Positions 21,378-31,844 of a stretch of 64,000 nucleotides of DNA are shown in pieces (position 1 is the stretch's first letter; each line of letters begins with the position of its first letter). Location of the stretch: NCBI GenBank assembly GCA_037974665.1, contig CM075764.1, positions 120,280,325-120,344,324 of the forward strand, in the 5' to 3' direction. The translations under genes and the position numbers were made by a program. The notes below the pieces were generated by a model that saw nothing but the letters and a program-made list of their open reading frames with translations, did not search any database and was not told the DNA's origin. Source of the stretch: Ehretia macrophylla (Eukaryota > Streptophyta > Magnoliopsida > Boraginales > Ehretiaceae).

Positions 21378-23879
21378 ATGAAAAAAATGAGAAACCAACT
21401 TTCCTTCAGTGATGATGATCAAAGTGAGATGAACAAAACCATTTGTTGGTGGAGAACATCTCAAGAGTTTGATGAAAATGGTCATCTCAAAGTGGAGATA
21501 TCTGAGCTATCAAGGCTCACACCAAGGCTTAAAGTTCTTAGAGAAATGGAAAGGCTTGCTTTCATTGCTGCTGAAGGGTTTGAGGATCTTCGACACAAGC
21601 TCATCAGTTACAGAGCTGGAGATTTTTGGTTGCCTGTTGGTGGAATAAAGAAGGAAGATATGAAGATACCAGATGTTGACACAATTCTATTGATTGGCCT
21701 CACTGGTGCTGGAAAAAGTTCTCTTGTTAACTTGATGTATAGTGTCTTGGGGAGATCTGGCCTCATCCCTTTTGCTCAAACATCTAGTAAGTTCATAATT
21801 TCATCTTTCTTTAATTTCATGTATTGTCAAAGGCTAGTCTGGTACGCAAAACTCTTGCCATACATATTGTTTCAAAAAAAATTCAGTTTATTATATGTAA
21901 TCTTATCTTGTGCATTTGCAAGAAGCTGTTTGCACGTACAGTGAAAACTCTACCGTTGAACCAAGGCTGGGCTTATCTTTTCATATATTATGATCAGAAA
22001 TTTTGTTAGAAACTGGTTTTTTCTTTTTAATCAGTCAAAATCCCTTCCCAAACTGTACAATCTTCTTCAAAAGCATACGCCTTACTACGGGTTCAACCCC
22101 TCTCTCTTCGAAGCAACCCATATTTATATGAATCCCGCTTTATTACATAATTGTGCTCAGAAAATCTGTTACAAAATGTTTTATGTTAGTCTTTTGTGTT
22201 AGTCAGGAATTGTTTTCACGCCTTAAACACAGTGACCTATACTTACAAAGCAATAACTTTACCATTACCCTCCCTTTTTTTTATGATTGTTATAAGAAAA
22301 TTTGTTACAAAATGTTTCTTTTTTCTTTTCATTTTTGTGTTTAGGTGAATCTTCAAATTATACAACCATGTTTCTGGAGGAACACAATGTTTTGAGGTCA
22401 ATGAGAAGTGGATTTTGCATTTATGACACAAGAGGATTCGATTACAATCAAATGAATGATTGTTTAGAAGAGCTTTCGACATGGATGGAAGATGGTGTTC
22501 GCCATAACCAGGCTTGTATCATGCCTGGAGATGAAAAGAATGGTGCTGCTTTGCCTGGAACATCAATGGGGTTAAACACAAGATATGCTAAGAGAACAGT
22601 CAACTCAGTAATGGTGGTGGCCAACTTAGCAGATGTTCATAAAGCATTTAATGGTGGTGATATCAAGTCAGTGGAGGCCATAAGAGATATTTTCCACAAC
22701 CAATCTGTAAGGAAAGCCAGTAAGTTAGCTATACCCCTTCTAATCCTTTTATGCAATTTGTGGGGCATGCATTGAAATTATTTCAGAAAAATATATATAT
22801 ATATATATTTTGATGGTATAGTAATAAATATCTCCATAGGGTAGTCTTTGTATAATAATAAAATTGTCACCATGTGATATGAAAATTATGAGTTCAACTC
22901 GTGAAAATATTTTTTTGTGAAATTGTAAGGCAAAATTGGGTCATAATAAAATTTAAAATGGGTTGGAGCCTTCCTTGAAGACTACATAGGTGTTAAGATA
23001 TATATATTTTTTTCAGTGTGGGTCATATTTGTTTGACTTTTATATGAATATCATTTTTTTTAGTCGGCTCATTGGTTTTCAGATTAAGAATTCCACTAGG
23101 ATAGACACCAAAAATAGGTCTACCATTAGGATAGACACCAAAATTGGTCCAATCATTTCCTAGACTCCATATAGCGCAAGGGTAGATCAATGATTTTTTT
23201 TTTTTTTTTTCTATTGGGGCCTAAAACCCACACTTTTACATATCAATAATATTTTTTACCCGTGGATGCTAATTAATTTTTAGATAAAAATACCTGTAAT
23301 TTAATATATTTGTTAGGATTAGTGGAGATTGCAACATCCACCGGCGCCATAACTGATTTTTTCACAGATATAATAAGAGTTTCGTACAACGGTTGCACTT
23401 TTTTAAATAATTAATATCTCGGACAAGGCAGATAGCTACTTCTTAATGAATCTTGATACAAGTTGCAAGAAAAAATTATATCCAACTTGTTACTAATTAT
23501 GATACAACTGGTGGCAGATGAGAATCCTATCTTGATATTAACACATGGAGACATGCTCAACACTGAGGAGAGGATAACTAGTCGTTTGAAGATATGTGAA
23601 TATTTGGGCATACCAGAGACCACTGGTGCATATGACATAGCATGTTTAACTGAGCAAGGGATACTACCTGAGGACTCTGATCTACTCACTGCATTTACAT
23701 TAACTGAAGCTATTTATAGGGCATTGATTCAAGCTGATCGTACTCATCTTCCCAAGAGGAAAATTAAGGATTGGGTTGTGCTTTTCTTCTCGTGGATCAT
23801 GTGGTGTATTGGTGCTTTCTTTGCTATGCTTGCACATTTCTTCTCAAAATTTGGTCACAAGAAGAAACTCAAAGTTTGA
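21378..23879 (+). CDS. P-loop GTPase-like protein with C-terminal membrane anchor
   Basis: Exons 21378-21786, 22345-22719 and 23518-23879 join in phase to 381 residues. A Walker A/G1 motif GLTGAGKS lies at 107-114. DTRG at 164-167 fits G3 (DxxG). ILTHGD at 268-273 fits a variant G4 position. The N-terminal 100 residues are acidic to mixed with a predicted helical stretch. The C-terminus has one hydrophobic helix at about 347-370 followed by a basic tail (GHKKKLKV), the plan of a tail-anchored protein facing the cytosol. Plant genomes have uncharacterised P-loop NTPase genes of this size, and the arrangement recalls AIG1/GIMAP or dynamin-like membrane GTPases, but I cannot assign it to either. 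The ATG chosen is the first in frame after upstream stops. No breaks are seen, so it is probably a live gene. Membrane location and GTP use are inferred. Confidence 0.82.
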
Positions 23880-25835
23880 AAGTGGGAAAAATCTTGGGTT
23901 AGCTGATCAGTTTCTCACATTGTTGGTAAGATACACACGTAAAATACTAACCTCGTTAATGTATGAGTTTTACCAACATATAAGAGACTAACATCAGTTT
24001 AGACTGATAAAGATTTCTCTTGAAAGTTAGATATGATTTGAAAGATGCCTCTCGTGATGTTTTTGCCTATTTAGTAGTTTTAGTAATCGATTTCGATGTG
24101 TGAAAAAGTTGATGAGTTCTGTCGTATATCAAATTCTGCCTTCTTACTCTTTGTTGCTGCAGAAGGATAGATAACGTGTAATATTATCTAGAATGATTGT
24201 TATTTAACCTCTCCGAACCTCTCGTGTTTCGTTTTTAGTTTGCCGACATTGCCTCTTTTTGAGAAAAAAAAAAAAAAAAAAAGTGCTTAGCTACTGTGAG
24301 GTGAACATGGTAGGGCCTACATGCTAGTATTATTGCTATTATATATATGTTTGACCAAGTGAGGATAAGGATATGATTGCAGGGAAACTTCATTTCACGT
24401 TACATCATTAACATTCATTTGCAATTAATTAAGAAATCATTATTGTGTACTAAGAGTAGATTAGGACTTCTAAAGATCACCATTTTCATTGACTTGTTCA
24501 AGCTTCTCTGCACGTTATGATCTCTACATGGATATAGACAAATTAGTTTTTTTTTTGTTTTTTCTTTTTTTCAAAAGCTATGATTCGAATTTGAAATCTT
24601 TAATTATAACGAATCGTTATTCGACTATTTCATCTAATTTTTAGTTGTAATTAGTTTTTCTTTCATATATACAGAATTGGACCTTGCCTTGCTGGGTGAT
24701 GAGTTTTCAATTAACAAGAATGTTTGGAAGTATTATATCATTGTCCAAAAATCATGCTTTGACACTTGATCAGATTTTTTATCTCTAAGATGTTGATAGG
24801 ACTTCAAACAAATATGCAGATCACGTTTAGAAATTTAGAGTTCAGTATACTGATTGATTTTACATATATACATATATATGTAAAGGGTTCTTGTAATTCT
24901 TCCAGTGTCAGGATATTTTAGTTTGGCATTGTCGGTCTTCAACTCCGATAAGCAGAGTAGCATTAGATAGCCGATAGATAGCATAAACTTATTTGCTGCA
25001 CAGTTGCAGAAAAGGAGGACAAAGAAAAGAAGAGGGAAGATTGCAATTGATGGCACATTATGTTGTTAACATGCAATTGAAGCTAGCAGTTGTTGCCTTT
25101 TCTTCATTTTGCATGCGTTTTTAGTTCACAATCTCTACCTGATAACAGTTTAGCCTATATGAGACTAAAAATAAATTTAAGTGTAAATACTCAAGCCTAA
25201 TTATTGGCCTACCAACAGTTTAATCTAATTAAATTTTAAGCTCGTACGGAGAGTAGTAATGAATCTAATTCATTATAATTATACAAAACAAATATTTATT
25301 ATAAAATAAATATTGGACGAGACGTAAGTCTTTCCGTTTGCAAACTCAGCAGACTATATTATTTATAACTTATTTAAGTTAACAATCAACTTGTTCACAA
25401 TGGGAGTTTCATGCATAGACGACCTTTTAGAAGGGGTTCAAGTAGCAAGATTTTGCGTAGGTTATTGCCTTTGAAGTTAAATTCGTGAAATTCATATTCA
25501 TTATTCCCTTTCTTCACCATCTTCCTCTAGGTCTTGTCACAACACCTCAAAGAATTTGGTGTTGCTTATATAGGTAAAATCAGAAGAAGCCTTCAAATCA
25601 TAATTGGAAATAAATCTTCTTCATGACTTGAAATAAGCATTTAGATATTTATTTGCTTAAAGTTCCCCCTTACATTCCTTATCCTTTCTCACTTCATTTA
25701 CACTTGTAGTAATTTGATACTCAAACCAAATGTTATTCCATTAAATCAACCTCTTGAACAATTTGACCCATACTAATGATTTCACTAATTGAAAAGATGA
25801 TAATTTTTTTTTATATTAGAAATTTTTAATATGAA
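23880..25835. other. 3' flank of P-loop gene and intergenic DNA
   Basis: Probable 3' UTR at the left, then AT-rich sequence with an A-run at 24268-24286. No gene or complete element was identified. Confidence 0.5.
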
Positions 25836-26016
25836 TGAGAGCCTTGATGTAACGCTAAAGACGTCATGTCACCAGAACATCACGTGTTCAAATTATAAAA
25901 CTAATAGTCTCTTGTAAAAATACAATATAAGGTTGTGTACAATAAATATTTCAAAATGAGTCTTTCTTTATTTTTTGAATTTCGCACATTGAGCACTTCA
26001 TACACCAAACTAACTT
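25836..26016 (+). mobile_element. TS-like tRNA-derived SINE, heavily mutated
   Basis: Begins 'gagccttgatgtaac.gctaaag' (box A-like), has a box B-like 'cacgtgttcaaatta', then 'aatataaggttgtgtacaataaat' and a tail with 'cgcacattgagcacttcatacaccaaact'. These pieces correspond in order to the conserved text of the TS SINE family. Most differences are C-to-T or G-to-A changes, as expected for methylated old repeats. No target duplication could be assigned. Confidence 0.65.
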
Positions 26017-26082
26017 TTATTAAAAATCTCTAATACACTTAAAAAAAATAGGATTGCGCTTGTTATTTTAATAAATAAAATA

Positions 26083-26822
26083 GAGAAAATATCATGTTAC
26101 CCCTTTGTGTTATGGTAAACTATCACGCTACCTCTTATGTTCTAAAAACTATCAGAAACCCTCCTCCCCTCGTATTTTTTGAAACTCACCACACCGCCCC
26201 CTCCGTTTATTTTAAACTAACACTGTTAGAAAAATAGATGAAGTGAGCGATTTGCCCCTCTTTTAATATGCTTGTAAGAGAGAGAAAACATATATTTTTT
26301 TTTCATTTTTTTCCCTTTCCATTTTCACAAAATAAAAATTATAAAAAAGATCATCTTCCCCAACCCCACCCCCTACTCGTCAGCCCTCACCCCTCCAACC
26401 CCACCCGTTAGCCCTCACGCCTCCAACTGTCAACCAGTCCTCACCCCCTCCCTACCCTCGTCAGCCTCCCACCCCCGACCCACACGTTAGCCCCCATCTC
26501 ATCCCCACCCCCTACCCCCCACCCTCGTCAGCTACCATCCCCACTGCAATATCCCACATCGGTGGAATATAGTGTGTATGTGTGGTTTATAAGTAGGTAT
26601 TATGAGTATAAGGAATAAATTGGGTTTACCATTTTGGGTCAGTAGAAAAGAGGTCCAAGTTGTTGTTTCTTATGGCTACAACACCAGTCGCGCTTGAAGG
26701 TTTGGGATGCTAGGTTGAGGCGTGACTCCCACCCTCATCCCCCCATATACCCACCCTCATCCCCCCATATATATATGTGTATATATATATATATTTTTTG
26801 ATTTGTGTGTATATATAAATTT

Positions 26823-26862
<40 letters not shown>

Positions 26863-27091
26863 CAAGGGTTTTTTGGTCAATTTATGCCTCATATAAAGTT
26901 CAAAAACTCGCCAAGAAGCTTTTTACGCGCGTGTATTGCACATTCAACGATAAAACTAACAGACTGCAAACGAAGGGGGGCGGGGTGATGAGTTTCAAAA
27001 AATACAGGGGATTTTTTTTGATAGTTTTGATAACACATGATGATAGTGTGATAGTTTTGCATATTATAGAGAGATAACGTGATATTTTCTC
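26083..27091. mobile_element. Mutator-like nonautonomous element, 9-bp TSD
   Basis: Terminal inverted repeats of roughly 120-130 bp start GAGAAAATATCATGTTA and end with its inverse (...ACGTGATATTTTCTC). The element is flanked by AATAAAATA at 26074-26082 and 27092-27100, a perfect 9-bp duplication diagnostic of the Mutator superfamily. The interior holds a C-rich tract (26360-26530), an LTR-like segment starting TGCAATATCCCACATCGG near 26546, and TA microsatellites (26765-26860). No transposase is encoded. Confidence 0.85.
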
Positions 27092-27100
27092 AATAAAATA

Positions 27101-28434
27101 AGATAATGAAAAATAAAAGTTTGTCATTTTTGAAAATTTTAGAAAACTGAAACTAACCATGCTAGGGAATTATTTTTTATTTTTTATTTTTTGGGTCAGA
27201 GCCATGCTATGAATTGTGATTTCGAGACAGTGGTCCTATCTGTTATTATCGACTCTCGATAACAAACAAAAGTGTCTCATGAGCCATCTTTTTCCTTCGT
27301 CGTCACCTTGCCATCTTCCATGTCTTTGTCTCTTTACTGTACCTATATATCTACCTCAAACAATTAAGTTGTGTGTATATAGCATTTGAGCCTCACATGG
27401 CGCATAAGGTCTACTAATAAGATGATTGTTTGAAAGCTTGAATCTTATTTTCTAGCGTTTTCACTCATTTTGCACTTCATGTTTTATTGCACCACATACT
27501 ATCACGCCTCATGATCAAAACCTCGTGCAAGTGAAATTAGTTTTATAAATTTAAAAATAATTGTTTTAAACCTTTAATCTAAAAACTTAAAATAATTAAC
27601 CCGAAGTATTATTCAAACTCACGCTATTAATTTATAAACCAGATTCTTTTCATATCTCATATCAACGTACGTAGGACATTTTCTAATGTTTCGAAATGGG
27701 CTCCTCTAGTAATCTCCATTTCATTGAGAGAAAAGTAAACAATTAGTGTTTTGAATTTATAGTGACGAAGTGATGATAATAAAGATTAAAAGAGATAAAT
27801 ATTTTATCACTTATTTGTCACTCGTGTTACATAAGAATTGCAATTTTTTCATAATAATTTTATTACCAGAAATTTCCTACAAAATACAAAGGTCTACATT
27901 ACAATTTTCACTTTCTTAAAATCGTAATCTCAGCAAAAATGTATTTTGCAATGACCAAAAAGAAAAGAAAAAGAAAAAACAAAATGGAGATTGGAAATTA
28001 AAGTTACACACTAATAGTGTTAGACTAGTGGCTTAAAGTAATTAGTAAATCATAGAAAGATAAATGGACTGATTCAATTTAAACTTTTCATCAGACATCA
28101 GTCAAGGAAAAATTCTTTTCTACACTATTTGATCTGTGAAATAAAAAATAATTCCACATTTATTTATATATTAAAGGATCGAACAATCATTTTTTTCACT
28201 TCTCCGGTCAATCGAAGGGAAGTGTTTCCCAAGCAGAAGTTATATAGCTGACGTGGATCATAGAACAACATCTTTGTAATCCTAACACAGAGCAGCCTTA
28301 TGTGGTCAACCTCGAATTTATAATTTGACGTTCTTAAATAATTTCTGAAAGTTTTCATCTTCATTGATGAATCTATATTTATATATCAGTTTTGATACAA
28401 TATAATAGTAGTAAAGGGCAAATTCTTGTACACG
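27101..28434. other. intergenic, nothing assignable
   Basis: AT-rich sequence without a credible coding frame. The minus frame at 28164-28364 has no recognisable motif. Confidence 0.5.
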
Positions 28435-28439
28435 GACTC

Positions 28440-28917
28440 TGTAATAAAATAAGTGCAAGAATGTAACAATTTAAATCCAAATGAAGAGCCCATCCCAAAA
28501 GACTAGTCTGTTAGGTGAGAAAACTCTTTGTACTTAAAAAACACTCATTGTGAGAGTGAGATTCCGATGTAGGATCATTATATTCTACCCCCCTTAAATT
28601 AAGAGCCGATGCCCATGTCGGGTTAGCCTATCGACACTGATCCAACGGTAGCCCTTTCCTTTTATTTTTTTTGGCGGCTGCACCCACCTATCAGTATTCA
28701 ATATGACACTTACAACACCCTTAATCTAGCCTATAGTTTCCCCGCCATGGAGGCCACTCTTAATGAAAGTACCAATGTAACAAAATAAGCCAAGAATGTA
28801 ACAATTTAAGTCCAAAGAAACAACAAATCCCAAAAGACTAGTCTATTAGGTGGGAAAACCCATTGTACTTAAAAAATACTCATTGTGAGAGTGAGATTCC
28901 GATGTGGAATCATTACA
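28440..28917 (-). mobile_element. TRIM retrotransposon, complete, minus strand
   Basis: Direct terminal repeats of about 143 bp (28440-28582 and 28776-28917) with TG...CA-type ends flank a 193-bp non-coding interior. In minus orientation, a polypurine tract AAGGGGGGTAGAA lies against the 3' LTR (plus strand 28583-28595) and a TTGGTAC...AGAG stretch next to the 5' LTR (28757-28775) is a degenerate primer site of the initiator-Met type. The element is bounded by GACTC at 28435-28439 and 28918-28922, a perfect 5-bp duplication. The LTRs differ at roughly 18 positions. Confidence 0.85.
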
Positions 28918-29081
28918 GACTCGGAGACGTTAGGTTTCATAAGGGGTGAATTCCACCTCCATACTCACAGTCTGACGGTTCATTAGGTTATAGAGAACAA
29001 TTTTATCATAGTAATGTATTACAATTTAATATATTTATAGCTTGTGCCATCTTTTAAATTCTCTGTCCTTGTGTTTTCTAG

Positions 29082-29222
29082 CGAAACATTGGTGCAAAAC
29101 GTAGAATTCTTAAGTTTTCTGAAGCCAATATTAAAAAATTGGATGAGCAGGTTGAAAATGGCAGAGTTTCTACCGAGACTAGGGCCAAAGAGAAATGCTT
29201 TTATCCGATAACTGAATTATAG
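29082..29222 (+). pseudogene. possible terminal exon fragment, 46 codons
   Basis: After a pyrimidine-rich tract ending TTTTCTAG comes an open stretch of 46 codons ending in TAG. The translation is hydrophilic and charged, with KFSEANIKKLDEQVENGR-like text, and looks protein-like compared with neighbouring noise. I do not recognise the family and found no matching upstream exon. It could be the last exon of a lost gene or a captured fragment; chance cannot be excluded. Confidence 0.3.
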
Positions 29223-30030
29223 ATATGAGTATTTTTGTAATTTTAAATGTTTCTATTAGTAACTGAGATTAAAACAAAATAATATCAAGATAAAAGAGAT
29301 TACAACAAATGAGTCCAAAACATGGGGAGAAATAAAGAATATTTACAACATAAGAGTTCAACTTGATCAATCAATCAAACCCCTAGCCTAACATGAAACA
29401 ATTACTAATAAATTGTATAAATAGATGAACAAAATGGCCTAAAAATATTAGCTAGAGCCGAATAATCCAAATGTAAGTATAGATTTCAGGTCCACATGTG
29501 ATTTAAGAGTTTCCTCTAAATTAAATTTTGGCTTAAAAGCAAGGCAGCCAATACTCACTCTGATCTGTACAGATTCTTATTTAATTGATAACGATGTCAT
29601 CGAACAAAATTTCAATAAATGTAAAGTATTCTAAACCAGCTTTTTAAAAGAATTTGTACGCGCCAAAACTCAATGTTCAATTCAAATCCAACCACATGAA
29701 ATCTTTGGACTTCTGATTTTACCCTCCCCCGATCTCATTTCCTTTGCTGGGTCCAAAATGCATGTCTGGTTTTTTCACCCATATTTCTTGATTTTTGTAC
29801 GAAGAACCCAAATTGGATAACTTTTCTTTTTTCGTTTGCAAACTAAAAATTTTATTTATCAGCCAAAAGATCATCTAATTCTCCTTCTCGGATAACCGCT
29901 ATACAAACTATCACTAAGAGGGGAAGCGACCCAATAGGCTTTCGCTTTTGCGTCTCTCTAAAATTACAGGTATGGTAAAATCTTAATTTATATAATCTTC
30001 AAAAAATATTTACTAGGATTAGATAAACCA

Positions 30031-30062
<32 letters not shown>

Positions 30063-30590
30063 TGCAACTCCTTAATTAAGAAATATCAACAAGTAAGGGC
30101 ATTGGCATTAGGCCTAAATGATGCGGAACAAGATATTCTTTACTTGAAAACAACGGTGGAATCACTATTTTATTAGGGATAAACTATTTACTCAAACAGT
30201 TCTAGCAAGTTCACTCACTTTTCTCTCAATTAGCTTCAGTTGATAACTTCATGTATACCCATGTCAAGATAATTTATATGCTAAATCACATCCCAACCAC
30301 CTTAAGATGTAAAAATTCTTCACAACACTATATATATGCACCAAATTGTATAATTTGATGGATGAAATCTATACGGTACGTAAATAATATTCTAAAAGAC
30401 ATTATGTTCAGTAATTAAATGATTTTAATCTTGTTTTCTTTTTTGAATTGCTCAAATACCAAAGAGTGAAGCCTATTTGGGTCATGTTACATAGCCAAAT
30501 CACACTCACACAAATTCCAAAAAAAAAATATATATAAAACTCAATGGCGCCATTTTCATTTTCTTGGCGGGTAATCATAACCAAGCGTCC
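29223..30590. other. upstream region of the GATA gene
   Basis: No gene seen. A pure TA microsatellite lies at about 30035-30062. The right part runs into the GATA promoter. Confidence 0.5.
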
Positions 30591-30663
30591 AAGCCCATTT
30601 TCGTCATTTCATCCCTCCCGCGCTCCTTAGGGTTTTTTCATTACATAACCCCCCTCTTATAAA
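30591..30663 (+). promoter_or_regulatory. GATA gene core promoter: site II, telo-box, TATA
   Basis: AAGCCCATTT (30591-30600) is an inverted site II-type GGGCTT element. TTAGGGTTTT (30627-30636) is an inverted telo-box. TATAAA lies at 30658-30663. The order site II, telo-box, TATA within 75 bp is known from plant genes active in growing tissue. A start site near 30690 would give a CT-rich leader of about 270 nt. Confidence 0.55.
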
Positions 30664-30861
30664 CCCCCCGCCAACACACATTTTTGTGTCCGTTCTCTCT
30701 CCCAAAAAAACACACACAACACACACTAAAGACTCTTCCCTCTCTCTTTTCAAACTCAAAAAATCTCTGATCTTTCTCTCTCAATCCAAACACACAGACA
30801 CACACTCCTTTCCTAGTAACATCTTTCTTGAGCTGTGATCTGAGTTACTGTGTGTGACCAA

Positions 30862-30912
30862 ATGTGTTTTTGCGTGACCAAGAGTGTGAAATCTTGTTAC
30901 TCAACATTTTGA
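30862..30912 (+). promoter_or_regulatory. upstream ORF in the GATA leader, 16 codons
   Basis: An ATG at 30862 opens a 16-codon frame ending TGA at 30910-30912, 50 nt before the main ATG at 30963. It lies in the inferred transcript leader and would reduce or condition translation of the factor. Whether it is translated is not shown by sequence. Confidence 0.45.
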
Positions 30913-30962
30913 TCCACAAATTTCATCTGGGGTTGTTTCAGATCTTTGATTAAGCTGTTCAA

Positions 30963-31844
30963 ATGGTTGATCTCAGTGATAAAGTAAGTGAATCATTTGA
31001 TCATTCTTGTTTTCATTACATAAAAAAGATTGCCATTTTTGTAATGCTTTGATTATGTTATGATCATGGTCTAAAAACTTTAATTTGATTTGATTAATGT
31101 TGTTGTTTCAGGGATCAGAATCTGAAGACATGAGTAGCCAAAATAGCCAGACATTGACACCTGATAGGGTCTCATCTGAAGTGCCTCAAGTCAAGACTTG
31201 TGCTGATTGTGGCACCACCAAGACACCCCTTTGGAGAGGTGGCCCAGCTGGCCCCAAGGTATATCTACTTAATTACTGAAATTCTTGTGTTTTATTGAAA
31301 TTGTAGGTTATATATGTATATATTGTTTGATCACGGATAAAGGCTAAAAGTTCATGTGTTTTATTGCAATTGCATGTTTGATCGTATCATGACAATCTAA
31401 TAATGTTGTGACTTATAAGAGTGTCTCAATCTAATATTTTCTGTTCACTTTACTCTTTTATTTTTTAATAATATTCTTTTATTTTTTTGGTGTGTGCAGT
31501 CTTTGTGTAATGCATGTGGGATAAGGAGCAGGAAAAAGAGGAGGGCACTTTTGGGATTAAACAAAGAGGACAAGAAACCAAAGAAAACAGCTACCACAAA
31601 AAATGTGAGCCATCATCAAAATAATAGGAGTTTTAATAAAGGGTATGACAGTACAAGTAGCAGTGCAGATAGTACAAGCAAATATGGGGATAATAATGCA
31701 TTGAAGAGGAAATTGTTTGCATTTGGGAGAGATGTGGCATTGCAAAGACCAAGATCAAATACTACTCAAAGGAGAAAGTTAGGTGAAGAAGAGCAAGCTG
31801 CATTTCTTTTGATGGCTCTTTCATGTGGCTCTGTCTATGCTTAA
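30963..31844 (+). CDS. B-class GATA transcription factor with LLM motif
   Basis: Exons 30963-30983, 31112-31258 and 31500-31844 join in phase to 170 residues. A single class IV zinc finger C-x2-C-x18-C-x2-C uses C37, C40, C59 and C62, with LWRGGPAGPK between and IRSRKKRR after it. The second intron splits the finger after PK, as in plant B-GATA genes. The C-terminus contains LLMALS, the LLM motif of one B-GATA subgroup (GNC, GNL, GATA15/16/17 types). Short length and lack of a long N-terminal extension favour the GATA15/16/17 type. It is a nuclear DNA-binding protein recognising GATA sites; family members act in greening, growth and cytokinin- or light-dependent development. The 7-codon first exon is unusual but has good splice sites. 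The open frame is intact. Confidence 0.92.

Noticed and set aside
22243..22482. Minus-strand frame across intron 1 and exon 2 of the P-loop gene
   Set aside because: Overlaps a well-supported plus-strand exon and has no recognisable domain.
30544..30630. ATGGCG start with good context and 28 codons upstream of the GATA gene
   Set aside because: It overlaps the site II and telo-box promoter elements, lies upstream of the TATA box and shows no domain; chance is more likely.
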